DNA of 64,000 nt from Sorex araneus (GCF_027595985.1 NC_073311.1:44333539-44397538); one strand, 5' to 3'. Positions 34,690 to 60,104 are shown, counted from the stretch's first letter. Numbers and translations are program-made. The notes: generated by a model not told the origin, from the letters alone.

Positions 34690-35785
34690 TGTTAATTAAA
34701 GTTATCCTAATCTGTGAGTTTTTTTTACCTCTCTTTCCAATATTTTCTACTTCCCTTTTTAAGATAGTTCTCTGTCCATAGTCTTGATCTGGAGAGGAGA
34801 AATAGTTTCCTTTCAGCAGATGTTGCAGGAAACACCTGTGGACAGCTGCTAGGTGACAATGGAAAGAGTTTGCACAGACTTATAACCTGAATATACTTCC
34901 ATGCCAGCTGTCTTTTTTGAAATTGTAGTTTCAACAGCAAGACCATGAAGACCAGGAATCATATTTATCATGCACGGAACAATTCCACACTTTCTTGCTG
35001 AAATCAACTGCATATTCTTTATAATATTGCTTCACCTAACCTTGGTTAATAGATAGCTATGTTGCAGGATGACTATAAGAATATCTTTTCATGTTCCAAA
35101 TTATATGAATTTGGTGTACTTTGTATGGTCCATTATGGTCCCTCTACCACATGAGACTTTTCTTATTACTACAATAATTATAATGAGCACTAACCTTTCT
35201 TGGACCTTTCTTTATGCCATTGTGTTAGATTCTTAACATGTTTTGGCATATTAATCTTTAGAAAATTATATGTATATGTATCATCCATAATTTGAAAATG
35301 AGAAAATCAGTGGTAAGCAAAATTAAACATATTTTTCAGGACTAAATAGTGGTGATGGAACAAATATGAGAACTGAGCCTTATTTGTCTTCATACTGTCC
35401 ACTCTACTACATGGAATTGCTCCTTTTACAGTACTCAAAATCAACAGAATTCAAGCTACATATATACATATATATATGGAGTTAGAGTATTTCCAGCAAC
35501 ACTTGTACATTGACCAAATTCTAAAATCATATTTCTAGCCATGTTCATAGGAAAGATGGAGGTCTGGCTGTCATTGGCTTATATGTCAATGACAATGATA
35601 GCAATTGTTTTCAATCAGAATTAAAAATCTTTCTGGAATCCTGTTTTGGATGTGTAGAAAGGAAAATAAATTTTGAAATGAAATTCAAGAAAACAGAGCA
35701 TTTTGATTGTAACGTAATGGTTGGTCACCTGGGTATTTATTTGGTGGCAAGATAATGTCAATTGTCTAGATTTTATATTTTCTTT
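34690..35785. other. Intergenic sequence, weak MIR trace
   Basis: MIR-like atgagcactaacctttcttg / cattgtgttagattcttaac at about 35180-35240 and a short TA-rich patch near 35455-35480. No gene. Confidence 0.5.
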
Positions 35786-35789
35786 TGAA

Positions 35790-35895
35790 TATGTAGGACT
35801 GATCTGGTAGGACTGACCTAGGTTCATTCCCTGACACTCTATATGGTTCCCCAAGTCCACCAGGAGAACAGCATTGTGTGACCCAAAAACAAACA
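35790..35895 (+). repeat. Sor-type SINE, 5' truncated
   Basis: gactgatctggtaggactga, ggttcattccctgacactct, atggttccccaagtccacca and gtgtgacccaaaaacaaac tail. Confidence 0.65.
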
Positions 35896-36149
35896 AACAA
35901 AAAAGTTAAGAGTGGTTAATGGAACATTCAACTTAATTATTTCATAGGTCACAAACTTCTCAATACAAACTTTGGAAGGACATTATGCAGTGGATGAATC
36001 GTGTATACTGTCATCATCAGCATCTCAAAATCAATGTCTGAGTGTGGGCTCTCCTAAAGAAAGCCTTTAGAACAGAACAGAATTCTAATGCATACAGTTT
36101 ATTCCAAAAATATAGTTAAAAATGTAAGAAAAAGACAGATGAAAGAACA

Positions 36150-36290
36150 GGCAGAGGTGCCTGAGAGATAGTACAGTGGGTTACATATTTGCCTTCCAAG
36201 TAGCTGACCAGGATTTGATCTCTAGGATTCCATATGGTACCCTGAGTACCACAAAGTATGGCATAAAAACAAACAAAAGAAGAAGAAAAA
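36150..36290 (+). repeat. Sor-type SINE, internally deleted
   Basis: gtgcctgagagatagtacag head, ggatttgatctctaggattc, catatggtaccctgagtacc, then a direct jump to tatggcataaaaacaaac tail. Confidence 0.7.
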
Positions 36291-36910
36291 AGCAATTCTT
36301 AAAGAGTGCAGTCAAACAGTATTATTGTAGGCAATGAAAATTAATTACACTAAGGAGTACCTAAGACTGAGTATTGATATAAAAATGCCTTGGTAGAAGG
36401 CTGATGGGGGACAGTGATTCCCAGTCACATGTAATTTACTATATGGAACATTGAAGTGCCGTAGAACACAGACAACACTTCCAGGAAGAAATTGCAAAAG
36501 CTGACAATGACTGCTGAAAGCTAGATCTGCACTAACATGGAAAATTCAAGAAGTTACAAAGAGCTTCTGAAAATAAAAATGTAATTATGCTCTTAGCAAA
36601 GGACAATAGAAGTTAACACTGACTGAATGCTTAAAATTCATTGGTTGTAATAATAAAGTGAGCATTATGGTTGTTAGCCTTTAAGAGTTAACAAAAATTA
36701 CAGAGGGGTTTCAGGTAACATAATTGCTTGTGTGCAAAATTGCTTATGTGCAAATTTTGTAAATTAGCTAATTTAGAAAAAAATGGAACAATACTGATGT
36801 CTTCATGTACTTATTTTAACTATTTCAGTAGTATTTAGTAAAAATATTGCAATAGATACAAATAAAAATTATAATAAGCAATGTTTAAATGGTCTTTTCT
36901 TTAAAACAGT

Positions 36911-37142
36911 CAATGCCACTGTCATCCCGTTGCTCGAGGAATGGGCACCACTAATGTCTCCATTGTGAGACTTGTTACTGTTTTTGGCATATCGAATATG
37001 CCAAGGGTAGCTTTCCAGGTTCTGCTGGGTGGGTGAGATACTCTCAGTAGCTTGCTGGGCTCTCCGAGGGGGGTGGAGGAATCGAACCCAGGTCAGCTGC
37101 ATGCAAGGCAAATGCCCTACCCGCTGTGCTATCGATCCAGCC
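36911..37142 (-). mobile_element. Chimeric SINE: Sor tRNA head + RTE-derived body and tail
   Basis: Minus-strand copy: ggctggatcgatagcacagc head, cgaacccaggtcagctgc B-box region, RTE block, and ccgttgctcgaggaatgggc (reverse of the 3' module, with a small deletion). The 12-bp duplication ctttaaaacagt is at 36899-36910 and 37143-37154. Confidence 0.93.
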
Positions 37143-37154
37143 CTTTAAAACAGT

Positions 37155-38288
37155 AGACACGGAAAAGAGTGTGAGAAGTCTCCAACTTCACCCTCTGCTC
37201 TACTGATAACTGCTGTCAATGTCTGACACTCATAGTCTGTTTTCCCCTTTTGGTCATAAAATATGCCTCTAGACCATATATATATACACAATCATCATGA
37301 ACAGCTTTTTTTTTAAAGATGAAAACATAGCCAGGTATTTTCACTTAACAGTTTCTCCTAGACCTTCTTGACAGTATTTACTGATTAATCTGATTTTTTA
37401 TTTTTAGCTCCTGAACAATATTCCACTACAGATTATAATTTAACAAAATAATCTTATCAATGCATGTTTGGCTTATTTGAAAATATTTTAAACTACAAAA
37501 TGCGCTATAAGAGCATCTTGATCTACTTTTCTATACATCTCAATTTTTATCTTCTTAGAGCACATAGCACTGGGCTGAAAGTGTCAGGCAGCTGGGGCTC
37601 CTGCTGCCTGCCACCCCACCCTGACCTTGAACTAACTGGATAAAGTCTAAAAGAGTAATTTTTTAATTTTCTAATTCCCAGACTCTCTACCACAATATTT
37701 TCTGATATTGGCTCTATTTAGATGCCCCAAATGAAGAACAGTAATATCAGTTTCAAATTTTAAAAATTACTAATAGTCTTTATTACCACTCTAATACCCA
37801 ACAGGGAAGCAAACCTCATGGCATCTTACCTTCTCCTACTTATCTTCTCAACTCTCCACATATGTCCAGTCTTCTACTACAACCACTGTCTCCTGGGACA
37901 GTTGTGATATAATTAATATCCACAGACCAAAATCAGAAGAAATTGTCCAGTTGAGTTGCAACATGCCTCCCAAGCCTCTCATCATTTCCTCCCCACACAC
38001 TTAAAAACAAAGGTTAACTGCTTGAGATAGGTTGTATGGGTGAAAAGCTGCTTCTTGGAAAAATAGAAATATTTCTTCTCACTGAGTCCTCTCTACACAC
38101 TTCGGATATAATGCAAATAACAATATCACCCTGAAGTGGTAGGACTTTACATTCTTTCCCACCTTCCAACCGAAGGGTAATGGGAAGAACCCTCAAACTC
38201 TAGCTCTAAGTGGTTACTTGTGATTCAACCTTCCTCTTATTTATTTTCACAGTATCTATAGATCATAAGATTAAGAAAGTGGACAGGA
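37155..38288. other. Intergenic sequence, no gene seen
   Basis: AT-rich unique-looking sequence; no repeat, exon or RNA gene recognised. Confidence 0.55.
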
Positions 38289-38289
38289 G

Positions 38290-38457
38290 GTGCTGGGGCA
38301 ATAGTACAGTGGGTAGGGCATTTGCCTTGCATGCAGACGACCTGGGTTCAATTCCCAGCATCCCATATTGCCTCCTGAGCACCACCAGGAGTAATTCTTG
38401 AGTGCAGAGCCAGGAGTAACCCCTGTGCATCGCCGGGTATGACCACACCTCCAGAAA
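38290..38457 (+). repeat. Sor-type SINE, near-complete
   Basis: gtgctggggcaatagtacag head, cctgggttcaattcccagca B box, gagtgcagagccaggagtaa, cgccgggtatgaccacac tail with little poly(A). Confidence 0.92.
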
Positions 38458-38459
38458 AA

Positions 38460-39430
38460 GGAAACTAGTAGGAGAACATGGTGCCCACTTAATGATTGGC
38501 TAAATAAGGACCCTGCAAAGGGTGACTGGTTTACAATGCATGAATAAATAAGGGATAGTTTCTCTTTTGGTCACTTTCTTCTGTCTAGGAGAAAGGTTAT
38601 AAAGGACTGGAGGTGAAATATGAAAAAATGAAAGCATCCCAAGTGCATTGTTCTGGAAGGCCTTAGTTTCATTCTGCAGAGAGGTTTCGATTCATTGCTC
38701 TTCCTGCTTCCTCACATGGAAGCTGACTAGGATACAAAGAGGAGCAGAACCCCAAGAGGGACTTGGGTTATTCCCCACAAACCTGCCTTCACGCAGTCCT
38801 CTACCAAGACTTTGCTGTCATCTTCCTGAGTGCTGCCTCCAGGACTTGGTTTTGAGCTCCCCGTAGCCACAATCTTCCATCTTATCAGAGCACCCCTTTC
38901 TGAGTGACCTCACTCAGATCCTAGGTGGGGCTCCTTGCTTAACGCATAGCTCTAGCTTCTCCAAAGGCAGCCTGGGAAAGAGTGGGGAGGAAGTAGAGCA
39001 AGAGCAGACCTATCTGCGGAGTACCACTCCTAGACAATGTAGGGAATGGGGAGTGACCGGCCTTGGAGGGCAGGGCCCCAAGGTGGCAGCTGTCCGTGGT
39101 CCTGATCATTGCCAACACCAAGAGCAACCTGCCTATTTATAGTAAGGGGATATTTCATGATTTCATCTTTCTCGTAGCATGAAACCATATCATTAGTGGT
39201 ACTGGAAATAATTGTGACTAAAATAAAAATTTAAATAATATAAAATAGGAAAGATATGAAACTGTAAATATGCGTCCCCCTTTCCTCCTTCCTCCTCGTC
39301 CCCGTTCCTGATTTCTTCTCTAACGCATGAGAAAGTTCCTGAATAAATCGCAGCCAAAAGGATCTCCGAGTTGCGTGTTTCTTCGCTGGACGTTGAATTG
39401 AATGTGTCAAACCGCCGTGTGGTGGTCTGA
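38460..39430. other. Intergenic sequence, no gene seen
   Basis: Slightly more GC-rich around 38640-39140. ORFs of up to 72 codons on either strand, none with family signal or splice context. Confidence 0.5.
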
Positions 39431-39431
39431 A

Positions 39432-40275
39432 GTTTTTTTTTTAAATTAATTTATTCTTTTATTGAATCACCATGTGGAAAGTTACAAAGCTTTCAGGTTT
39501 AAGTCTCAGTCATATAATGCTCCAACATCCATCCCTTCACCAGTGCACATATTCTATCACCAAGAATCATAGTATACCTCCCCCCCCCCGCATTCCCAGC
39601 CCCCCCACCCTGCCTGTGTAACTGATAAATTTCACTTTACTTTTACTTTACTTTGATTACATTCAATATTTCAACAAAAAAACTCACTATTATTGTTTGG
39701 AATTTCTGCCCCCTAAAGTCGCACCTGCTTAAAAGGAAGCATTTGATAATTTGTTTTCCATTGCTGAGAATGAAGAGATATGAGGTCGAGTGGCCACACT
39801 AGCAGCCACATGGTTTTGGATTTCTGTATTTTAGTATTTTAGTAACTAAGTCCATAGAAATATCTGCCAGAAATTTCATCATTGCAAGCTTCTACCTCTC
39901 AGCTACTTTATGTTCCACATATGAGTGCAATCTTTCTATGTCTGTCTCTTTCTTTCTGACTCATTTCACTCAGCATGATACTTTCCATGTTGATCCACTT
40001 ATATGCAAATTTCATGACTTCACGTTTCCTGACAGCTACATAGTATTCCATTGTGTAGATGTACCAGAGTTTCTTTAACCAGTCATCTGTTTTGGGGCAC
40101 TCTGGTTTTTTCCAGATTCTGGCTATTGTAAACAGTGCTGCAATGAACATAGAAATGCAGATGTCATCTCTACTATACCTTTTTGCCTCTCCAGGATATA
40201 TTCCCAGGAGTGGTATTGCTGGGTCAAATGGAAGCTCAATTTATAATTTTTTGAGAGTTGTCCATATCTGACCCC
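39432..40275 (-). mobile_element. 5'-truncated L1 (ORF2 end plus 3' UTR)
   Basis: Minus strand: ORF2 C-terminus with MEYYVAVRKREVMKFAYKWI and MESIMLSEMSQKERDRHRKI (40150-39908), a C-rich (G-rich on minus) tract at 39581-39608, cactggtgaagggatggatg, and a poly(T) start at 39432. The longest intact piece of this L1 subfamily here, about 845 bp. Confidence 0.92.
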
Positions 40276-40279
40276 CCTT

Positions 40280-41238
40280 CCAGTGAGTTTCTCATTGCCT
40301 GAGAAAACCTAAAAAATTATTTTCACTAATCTCTTCAGTGATTTATCCCCTTTAGACTTAAATGACTATCTGTCTAGGTGCCTTCTACCCTTTTCTTTCC
40401 TGCTTCCAACTCCCTTATTTCCCCCCACCTCCAGTTCCAGAACAACAGGCTCCTATTGAGAACCTCCTTCCCATGTCATAATTTCCAGCTTTGATCTTGA
40501 CACAAGCTCCCTGGTAATTCCAGCGTGGACTAAGTTTATGATATGGACTTAAAAACCGCTCCCTTTTCCTGTATGCAGAAGGCATGAAGCTTGATTTTGG
40601 AAAATAGAAATTGGAACTTAGAAAGAGTTCCTTTGAATCTTTTTGAAATAGAGTGTGTAATGTGTGGGATGTGTGTGTATTTCCAGTTCCACATGAACTA
40701 TTCTGAGTTAGGACAGAAACATGGAAGGTGTAAATCAAAGAGATACAGGGGAAGGGAGAGGGAAGGTGATTAGAGTGATGTATAAGTAGAACAAAACCTA
40801 CTGTTAAAATGAAAGTTGGGCCCCAGAGGCACTATGACATTCTCCTCAAACTCATCATTTTAGTCTACTTGGTTCCATGCCGAACAGGAAATCTTTTACT
40901 AAATACTCACTAAAGTAAACCAGAAAAATGTGTGCTGGAATGTGTCTCTAAGTTTTGTGAATTAGTTTTTATCTTTCTCCTATCAAATGGTATGCCTTAT
41001 GGCATGATTTTGCAACATGATTTGTTATAGAATTATTTCACAATCATTTAATAAATGGAGATAGAACATTGTTTTCATATAAAAGAGCCTTCTTTATCAC
41101 ATATACATATTTGAAGGACTCATTTTTCAACTTTTTGTTTCAAAAATTGTTCCCGTTTACTTTTTCTAGAGTGAGCTTTAAAACCAAGTACTCAGAGAAA
41201 AATGGTTTGATCACATCATCAGTTAATTTTCATTTATT
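40280..41238. other. Intergenic sequence, no gene seen
   Basis: No repeat or exon recognised. The 107-codon minus ORF at 40415-40738 has no recognisable domain. Confidence 0.5.
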
Positions 41239-41239
41239 T

Positions 41240-41398
41240 GGGGACCACATCGGTGCTGCTCAAGACTGACTCCTGGCCTTGCACTCAGGAATTACTGCTG
41301 GTGTAGCTGAGGAACATATGGAGTGTCAGGGATCAAATTCATGTTGACCACCTACAAGTCAAATGCCTTACCTGTTGTGCTATCTCTCTGACTCAGTT
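41240..41398 (-). repeat. Sor-type SINE, diverged
   Basis: ggggaccacatcggtgctgc, ggccttgcactcaggaatta, aggaacatatggagtgtcag, gccttacctgttgtgctatc, minus-strand order. Confidence 0.8.
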
Positions 41399-41429
41399 AC
41401 CAGTAATTTTTATTTTAATTTATCTTTAA

Positions 41430-41489
41430 AATCAAACTCTTCTATTTCATAAAACTGCAAGTTTGTAATACCAGATTACTCCACACACT
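41430..41489. repeat. 60-bp direct repeat, copy 1
   Basis: Matches 43994-44053 at 57 of 60 positions in the same orientation. Not a repeat family I recognise; it lies immediately beyond the SINE at 41240-41398. Confidence 0.85.
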
Positions 41490-42169
41490 TCCGAGCTCCC
41501 ATTTCACAAGAGTGTCTTGAAATGAGGAAGTAAAATGAACCCATCTTTTCTTGTGTTGGTTTTTCAGGAAAATATCTAGTCTGAAGACTGATTTTTAGAT
41601 TAATTTCATTTTATTAATCCTCAAAGTAAGTAATCATACCACAACATTATCAAATAAAAAAGTTTCATTAGTAGTAAATTAATAGTGAGTAGATGTTGGT
41701 TTTTGGAGGGAGAAGTTGAAAGACATATGTGAAATGTTAAAGAAATGCAAAATGATATATTATTGTAGGAATGGGAGTGGAGAGGGAAGGTTTATAGACT
41801 GTACTACTTAACAGGACATTTCCTTTGATTCTGAAAACATATTTCCATGGAACGGTTGTAACTTCAAGTAGATTTAAAAAATTGTCCACACACTAATATA
41901 TATTTATATATATATAAATAAATTTATATATACTATGCTGGAAGATTAAATTCAGCCTAAGTCAAACCACTTTCAGATGGAAGACAGTTTTTAATGCAGT
42001 AACCCCACAACTCTCCATCTTTTAAAAATTTGTATAAAGAGGTCAACTACGGTCATATTTATGGACCAAGATTAGTAACAATAACTATTTTTTCCTGGAG
42101 ATCATTTACACTATCTATAAGAATACAAGCACTTGAAGGATTTAGATGCAACTGAAAGTGGATTGAGCC

Positions 42170-42800
42170 CGAGTGCCCGAGAACAGAAGACTGGTTAAAG
42201 AAACTTTGGTACATCTACACAATGGAATAGTATGCAACTGTTAGAAAATATGAAGTCATGAGATTTGCTTATAACTGGATGGTCATGGAGAGTATCATGC
42301 TAAATGAAATGAGTCAGAAAGAGAGGAACAGACATAGAATGACTGCATTCATTTGTGGAATATAAAAATAACATAATATGAGACTAATACCTGAGGACAG
42401 TAGACTCAAGGGTTAGGAGTATTGTTCCATAATTGGAAGACTGCCTCATGAGCTGGGGGATAAGGCAGCTGAAATAGAGAAGGAATCATTAAGTCAATGA
42501 TGATTGAAGGGATCGTTCTTAATAGAAGATGTGTGCTGAAAGTAGATAAAGGACCAAACATGATAACTTCTCAGTATCTGTATTGCAGATCATAATGCCC
42601 CAAAATAGACAGAGCATATGGGGGGAATTTTCTGCCACAGAAGCAAGAGAAGTGTTGGGACGGGGGGATACTGGGGACATTGGTGGTGGAAAATGTGCAC
42701 TGGTAGAAGGACAGATGTTTGATCTTTGTATGACTGAAACTCAAACATGAAAGCTTTGTAACTGTATCCCATGGCAATTTAATTTAAAAAAATTAACAGA
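42170..42800 (+). mobile_element. 5'-truncated L1 (ORF2 end plus 3' UTR)
   Basis: actttggtacatctacacaa, tggaatagtatgcaactgtt, gagtcagaaagagaggaaca, 3' UTR with tctgccacagaagcaagaga and gtgcactggtagaaggacag, and an A-rich end. Frame is broken. Confidence 0.88.
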
Positions 42801-42984
42801 AAAAAGCTGGTTGAGAAGCTTTTACACATGCTATATATGTTTGTTTTACAATTTTGTGATATCTTATAATGTAGTATTTTCTCTCACACACTTTTCAGAT
42901 TCAGATATTGGCTCTTAGGGAGATTAAGAGTCTTTCAAGTATATTCAACTTAATGGAAAACTGGCATTAGAATTGTGAGACTTG

Positions 42985-43155
42985 AGCTATCTCTCTCTGT
43001 GACTAGAGCATTTGCCTTACGTGAAGCTGCTCCAGGTTTGATTACTGGCACCCTCTAAGGTATCCCGAGCTTGTTAGGAGTTCTTGCTGAGAATAGAGCC
43101 AGGATTAAGTTCTGAGAACTGCAGAGTATGACCCCCCAAGCAAAGCCAAAAGAAA
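42985..43155 (+). repeat. Sor-type SINE, diverged
   Basis: gagctatctctctctgtgac head region, ggtttgattactggcaccct, agccaggattaagttctgag, tatgaccccccaagcaaagc. Confidence 0.7.
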
Positions 43156-43234
43156 ATAAAAAGAATTGGGGTTGTCAGAGAGATGTTAAGGGAAGAAGCC
43201 GCAATGTCTTTTTCCCATTAGCAGCACATGGGAA

Positions 43235-43394
43235 TGCATGACTAACAAAAAACATGGTGCCTGGCTTTTGTTTGTATAAATAGTAAAATACCAAATACAA
43301 AATAATCTCACTCATATGCGGGATATAAATAAATACAGCAGGGGGATAACTCGTGTCAAAGGCAATAGAAACTGGTCTTCAGTAGGCATAAAGC
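43235..43394 (+). mobile_element. Older L1 fragment, left part
   Basis: caaataatctcactcatatg-like block (aataatctcactcatatgcg), tcgtgtcaaaggcaatagaa and aactggtcttcagtaggcat resemble an older L1 ORF2/3'-UTR junction; it appears split by the SINE at 43395-43556. Confidence 0.5.
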
Positions 43395-43556
43395 TTTTTA
43401 AAAATATTTAGCTACCCCCATGGTTCTCAAGACTGGATTTGTGCCCAGGGATCACTCTTGGCAGAACTCAGGGAAAGTTTTGCAATGCTGGGGATTGAAC
43501 TTGGGTTGGCTGTTTGTAAGACAAACGACTACCCCCTGTATTATTACTCCAGCCCC
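43395..43556 (-). repeat. Sor-type SINE
   Basis: Minus copy: gtgcccagggatcactcttg, gatgctggggattgaacttg-like order, tgtattattactccagcccc at the head end. Confidence 0.78.
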
Positions 43557-43993
43557 CAGCTTTCCAGTAGGAAGCCTACCACGGGAGAGAGGTGTTCGTG
43601 TGGCACCACACAGTGTGACATCCTGGTGTGACTTTGGAATGTCTTATTCATGAAACCCTGCATCAACCAGCTTGTCAACCATGGTGCCTAAAGTCTAAAA
43701 GGAAAAAAGTTAAATAAAAAGTAAAATATCAGAGTTATCACCACGGTGGAAATTTTCACATTTGTTCCATTGTCTTACTTTTGTTAAGCCATAAATTATT
43801 TAAAATCCTCAGTGAATAAGAAATGTTTAAAAATGTATTTCTTGTCTTGGCAAGAACTTGTTCTCCACACACTTCATACTCCTGACTTTTTATCTGAAAG
43901 GATGAACTCAGAAACTTTACAACCTTTCTCCCAGCCCACGTCCTGGGTTTTGGTGCTGTCCACGGTGCTGAGAAATGCTCAGGTATCCTTTCT

Positions 43994-44053
43994 AATCAAA
44001 CTCTTCTATTTCAAAAAACTGCAAGTTTGTAATACCAGATTGTTCCACACACT
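43994..44053. repeat. 60-bp direct repeat, copy 2
   Basis: 57/60 identical to 41430-41489, same orientation, 2.56 kb apart. Flanks of the two copies do not align beyond the block. Confidence 0.85.
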
Positions 44054-44059
44054 GGTGAA

Positions 44060-44790
44060 AAACTCTTTTATCCGGAGCAGTTTTTCAGGGAGTCTTGATA
44101 CAGGCAGTTTCATCCCCTCATTGTTAGAGCAAAATCAAGAATCAAAGAAGTGAGTTTATGAAGGCAAAAAATTCGCAAGTTGCATAAAAGTCCGTGAAAA
44201 TTAACATATTCAAAAGTTCAGTAGATGTAGTAGATTTTACTAATCACAACATATCACCATAGGTACCCTAATATGCAGGTCTCTGTGCCTTAGCCACAGA
44301 TAGTCTAATTGGTTAGATCTGGGGTGGTGTCTGGAATTTACTATTGGTGATAATCCTGTCTGAAAACCATACTTGAAAAAACATATTTAAAAACCCAATA
44401 ACATTTACCAATATCCAAAATAAGCAGTTAAAGTAGCATGAGAATCAAAAGCATAGATTTAAAGACATCGCTATCTCATCTCACTATTTCTTGGGTGTCT
44501 ATGTGTTCTTATAAAATGTATAATGAACAATCAAAACCCATGGATGATTCGGATGTGACTGAATGAATACAATGGCCCTATAATAGTTGTAAACCTAATA
44601 TTTTATTAAATTTTCCACATCACATGTTCACCCTACTAATATTGCCTACTAAGGCAATGAGAGAAACATTTTATTATAAGAATTATCTGAAAACATGAAA
44701 TTTTATAACTTCTAGCATTATTTAGCAATTATAATCTCACCTTTGTTGAGAATTTTCTATCTAGTAATGTAATCCATTATTATTTCATTA
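44060..44790. other. PAH 3' flank, no feature seen
   Basis: AT-rich, no repeat recognised. Contains two alternative AATAAA hexamers on the minus strand (44670-44675, 44602-44607). Confidence 0.5.
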
Positions 44791-44808
44791 AAAATTTATT
44801 TAATGTTT

Positions 44809-44962
44809 GGGGGGAGGGATGTTGGGTTTACGGGTGGTGGAGAATGGGCACTGGTGAAGGGATGGGTTATCAAACTTTGTATGGGGGAAGCATGAGCACA
44901 AAGATGTATGGATCTGTAACTGTACCCTCACGATGACTCTCTAATTAAAAATAAACTAAAAA
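44809..44962 (+). mobile_element. Short L1 3' end beside the PAH 3' UTR
   Basis: Only about 154 bp: ggtggtggagaatgggcact, ggtgaagggatgggttatca, ctgtaactgtaccctcacga, A-rich tail. Flanked by a perfect 18-bp duplication aaaatttatttaatgttt at 44791-44808 and 44963-44980. Confidence 0.93.
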
Positions 44963-44966
44963 AAAA

Positions 44967-44972
44967 TTTATT
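44967..44972 (-). promoter_or_regulatory. PAH: Candidate PAH poly(A) signal AATAAA
   Basis: AATAAA on the minus strand about 705 nt after the PAH stop. It lies inside the right-hand copy of an L1 target-site duplication, so the same hexamer recurs in the left copy at 44795-44800. Further AATAAA hexamers occur at 44670-44675 and 44602-44607. Which one is used is unknown. Confidence 0.3.
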
Positions 44973-44980
44973 TAATGTTT

Positions 44981-45676
44981 ATCGACCACCCAGGTCTTCA
45001 GTTAACATCTCTTGCATCAGAAGTGTTTTCAAAAGGTAACACAAAACAGAACTAAAATTGACTGGAAAGTGACACATGAAGCCACAGGAGTCAGTGGGAA
45101 AATTCTGTTACCTTCTTGAAAAGTATTTAGAAATGCAATAAACAAACAAATATTTTAGTTTTATGATATAAATTTAATACCATAATTATTTTAATGGGTT
45201 TATAAATTAAAGGAAATCTATGTCAACAAGATGAAACAGTAATTAGAATCACAGTAACAGATGTAAAATGACTTCTTGGCTAAGACTTTTGTTAAATCTA
45301 AAATTCAATGAAAATGACAGAATTGTGATTTTCGTTGTGTTATATGTAATCTCTTAGTAATTATCTCTGGAAAATAGCAAAGGCAATAACCTTGATAAAA
45401 GATCAAATTTTAAAATTAACTCTGATGAACTCTGAAATTATTACATTCCTATCTTTTCAGATAATGATATTATCAACTCTGAGAATCTACCAATAGGCTT
45501 TGAGGTATTATCATTTCAGATTATTGATTTATCTGTTGATCCTTCATCTTGTTTCACAGAGAATTTAAACTCATCATTTCAAATTAAATTCTCTATTCTT
45601 TTCAGATGAAATGAAAGAAGTAATTGGATTTCCATCAACAGATTTTCAGTTGCCATATCAGGTTACTCCCAGGGCT
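44981..45676 (-). other. PAH: Probable PAH 3' untranslated region
   Basis: Non-coding, AT-rich sequence following the PAH stop, free of recognisable repeats until the L1 fragment at 44809-44962. I place the 3' UTR here by position only; the cleavage site cannot be read from sequence. Its length of about 700 nt is similar in order to the human 3' UTR. Confidence 0.5.
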
Positions 45677-58453
<12,777 letters not shown>

Positions 58454-59507
58454 CTAGAATAGAGGCATAGAGGTGTGGGTTCAGCAGGGTGGTTGCAGAA
58501 GAGAGGTTGACAGAGGATTAAGCCGCTCGAGAAGAGTCCAGAGTGTGCCACCATCCAGACTACAGTGGGGTTTGTAAGTGACTTAAACATGGAAAATTCC
58601 ACTTCCTGATACAGGGAACATTTGTCCGTTTTGGTAAGGCAAGGGAAAAAAAAAAGCAAAAGCTCTCAGCTTACCAACTGCACCAAGGAATTGCTCTCAC
58701 TTGAGAAAATATTTGGCCTTTCTTCACATTCACCTCTCCCATGGTTTACCTAAGGTAAGCATTTGCTGACCTGTAGGAGTCAGAGAGGTAACATCAAAGT
58801 GGCAAGAAGAAGATTTAGACAGTTGGAGAATAAAACTGGGACAATCAAGAAGGACACTTCCTCTTTCCAAACAAAGGCAGGCATCCAAGTTCAATTCAGA
58901 GCTTGTTTGATGTCAACAAAAGCAATTGTTTAACCCACGGGGGCTAAAGTGGACATAGTACCTGCCCCTTTGTTTAGAGCACATGCACTTGGTAGATTTC
59001 ATATTTCTGCTCCTGGGAAATTGTAAAGCATGCACATCAATGCCTGTGGGCATGAGAAATGCTTACCTAGCACTTTACCTTCAACAGAGAAGCACCTAGA
59101 CTAGAACTTGTCCCATAGACTCTGAACCCTGGGCACGGGAGTTCCAGGCCTCTAAATTACGATACCCCTCAGATGACACACTTCAGTGTGAGACTCATCA
59201 GTTCAAAACGTCCTTGTGAAATACATCTTAGAATGAGCTGTGTTCATTCGGAACAGCGAAAACAAATGAAAACTAAACCAAACCTGACTTCAAAGACCAG
59301 TGACTGTTTTCTGGGCTGCAGGCCTGTTTCCTAATAGGGCACAGAGTGTTCAGGACTAGCAAGACTGTTTACTTCAGAGTTGTGGGTCATTGTTTAAACT
59401 TCAAACTAGGTCCCTCAGAGCTATAGCTCATCCAAGAACATTAAAGCAAAGTCTTTCTTATGTTCCATGGAAAGGTGGATGAGGATTACAGAGAGGGCAG
59501 GCATATA

Positions 59508-59525
59508 TCTATATGTATATATACG

Positions 59526-59557
<32 letters not shown>

Positions 59558-59566
59558 CATATATTA
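59508..59566. repeat. (TA)n microsatellite in PAH intron 5
   Basis: About 13 consecutive TA units within a TATACATA-rich stretch, followed by a T tract. The Tyr/Ile-repeat ORF over it is an artefact. Confidence 0.95.
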
Positions 59567-60104
59567 TTTTTTTTTTGCTTAAACCTTGAAACTAAAACAA
59601 GTTCAGAAGGCCCTGTAATGATAAGCAGAGAGTTTAAGAAAGAATCACAGGTCTCACCTAAGGATGCGGCATTATTCATTATTCTAGAGCTAAGTGCTGA
59701 CGAAGGAAGAGAATAGGTTTGGGGAAGGAATAGAGATGAGTCTGGTATCCAATTTTACCATTTCCCAACTTGGGGCAATTTCTTAGGCCTCGAGCAACTC
59801 AGTGAACACAGTTCTAACAACTGTTATTGAGGGTAATAACTGTTTAGAGGATGTAGAGGAGAATTACGTGAAATACTATGTATAAGGTACTCAATATTGG
59901 TGCTGACAAATACTATTGGGTAACTTGTAATGAAAACTATCATTACAAGTTATGTAACTGACTCTATTTAAAAAGAAAAGGCATCTGCTATTTCTGCAAC
60001 AAGTTTGGAAGAGATAATATCCTGGGCACTGAGACGCCCCTCCCTGATATTTTTCTCTTCCAGAAGTTTCATATCCATTTCCATTCTTCCAGAAAAGCAT
60101 ACTC

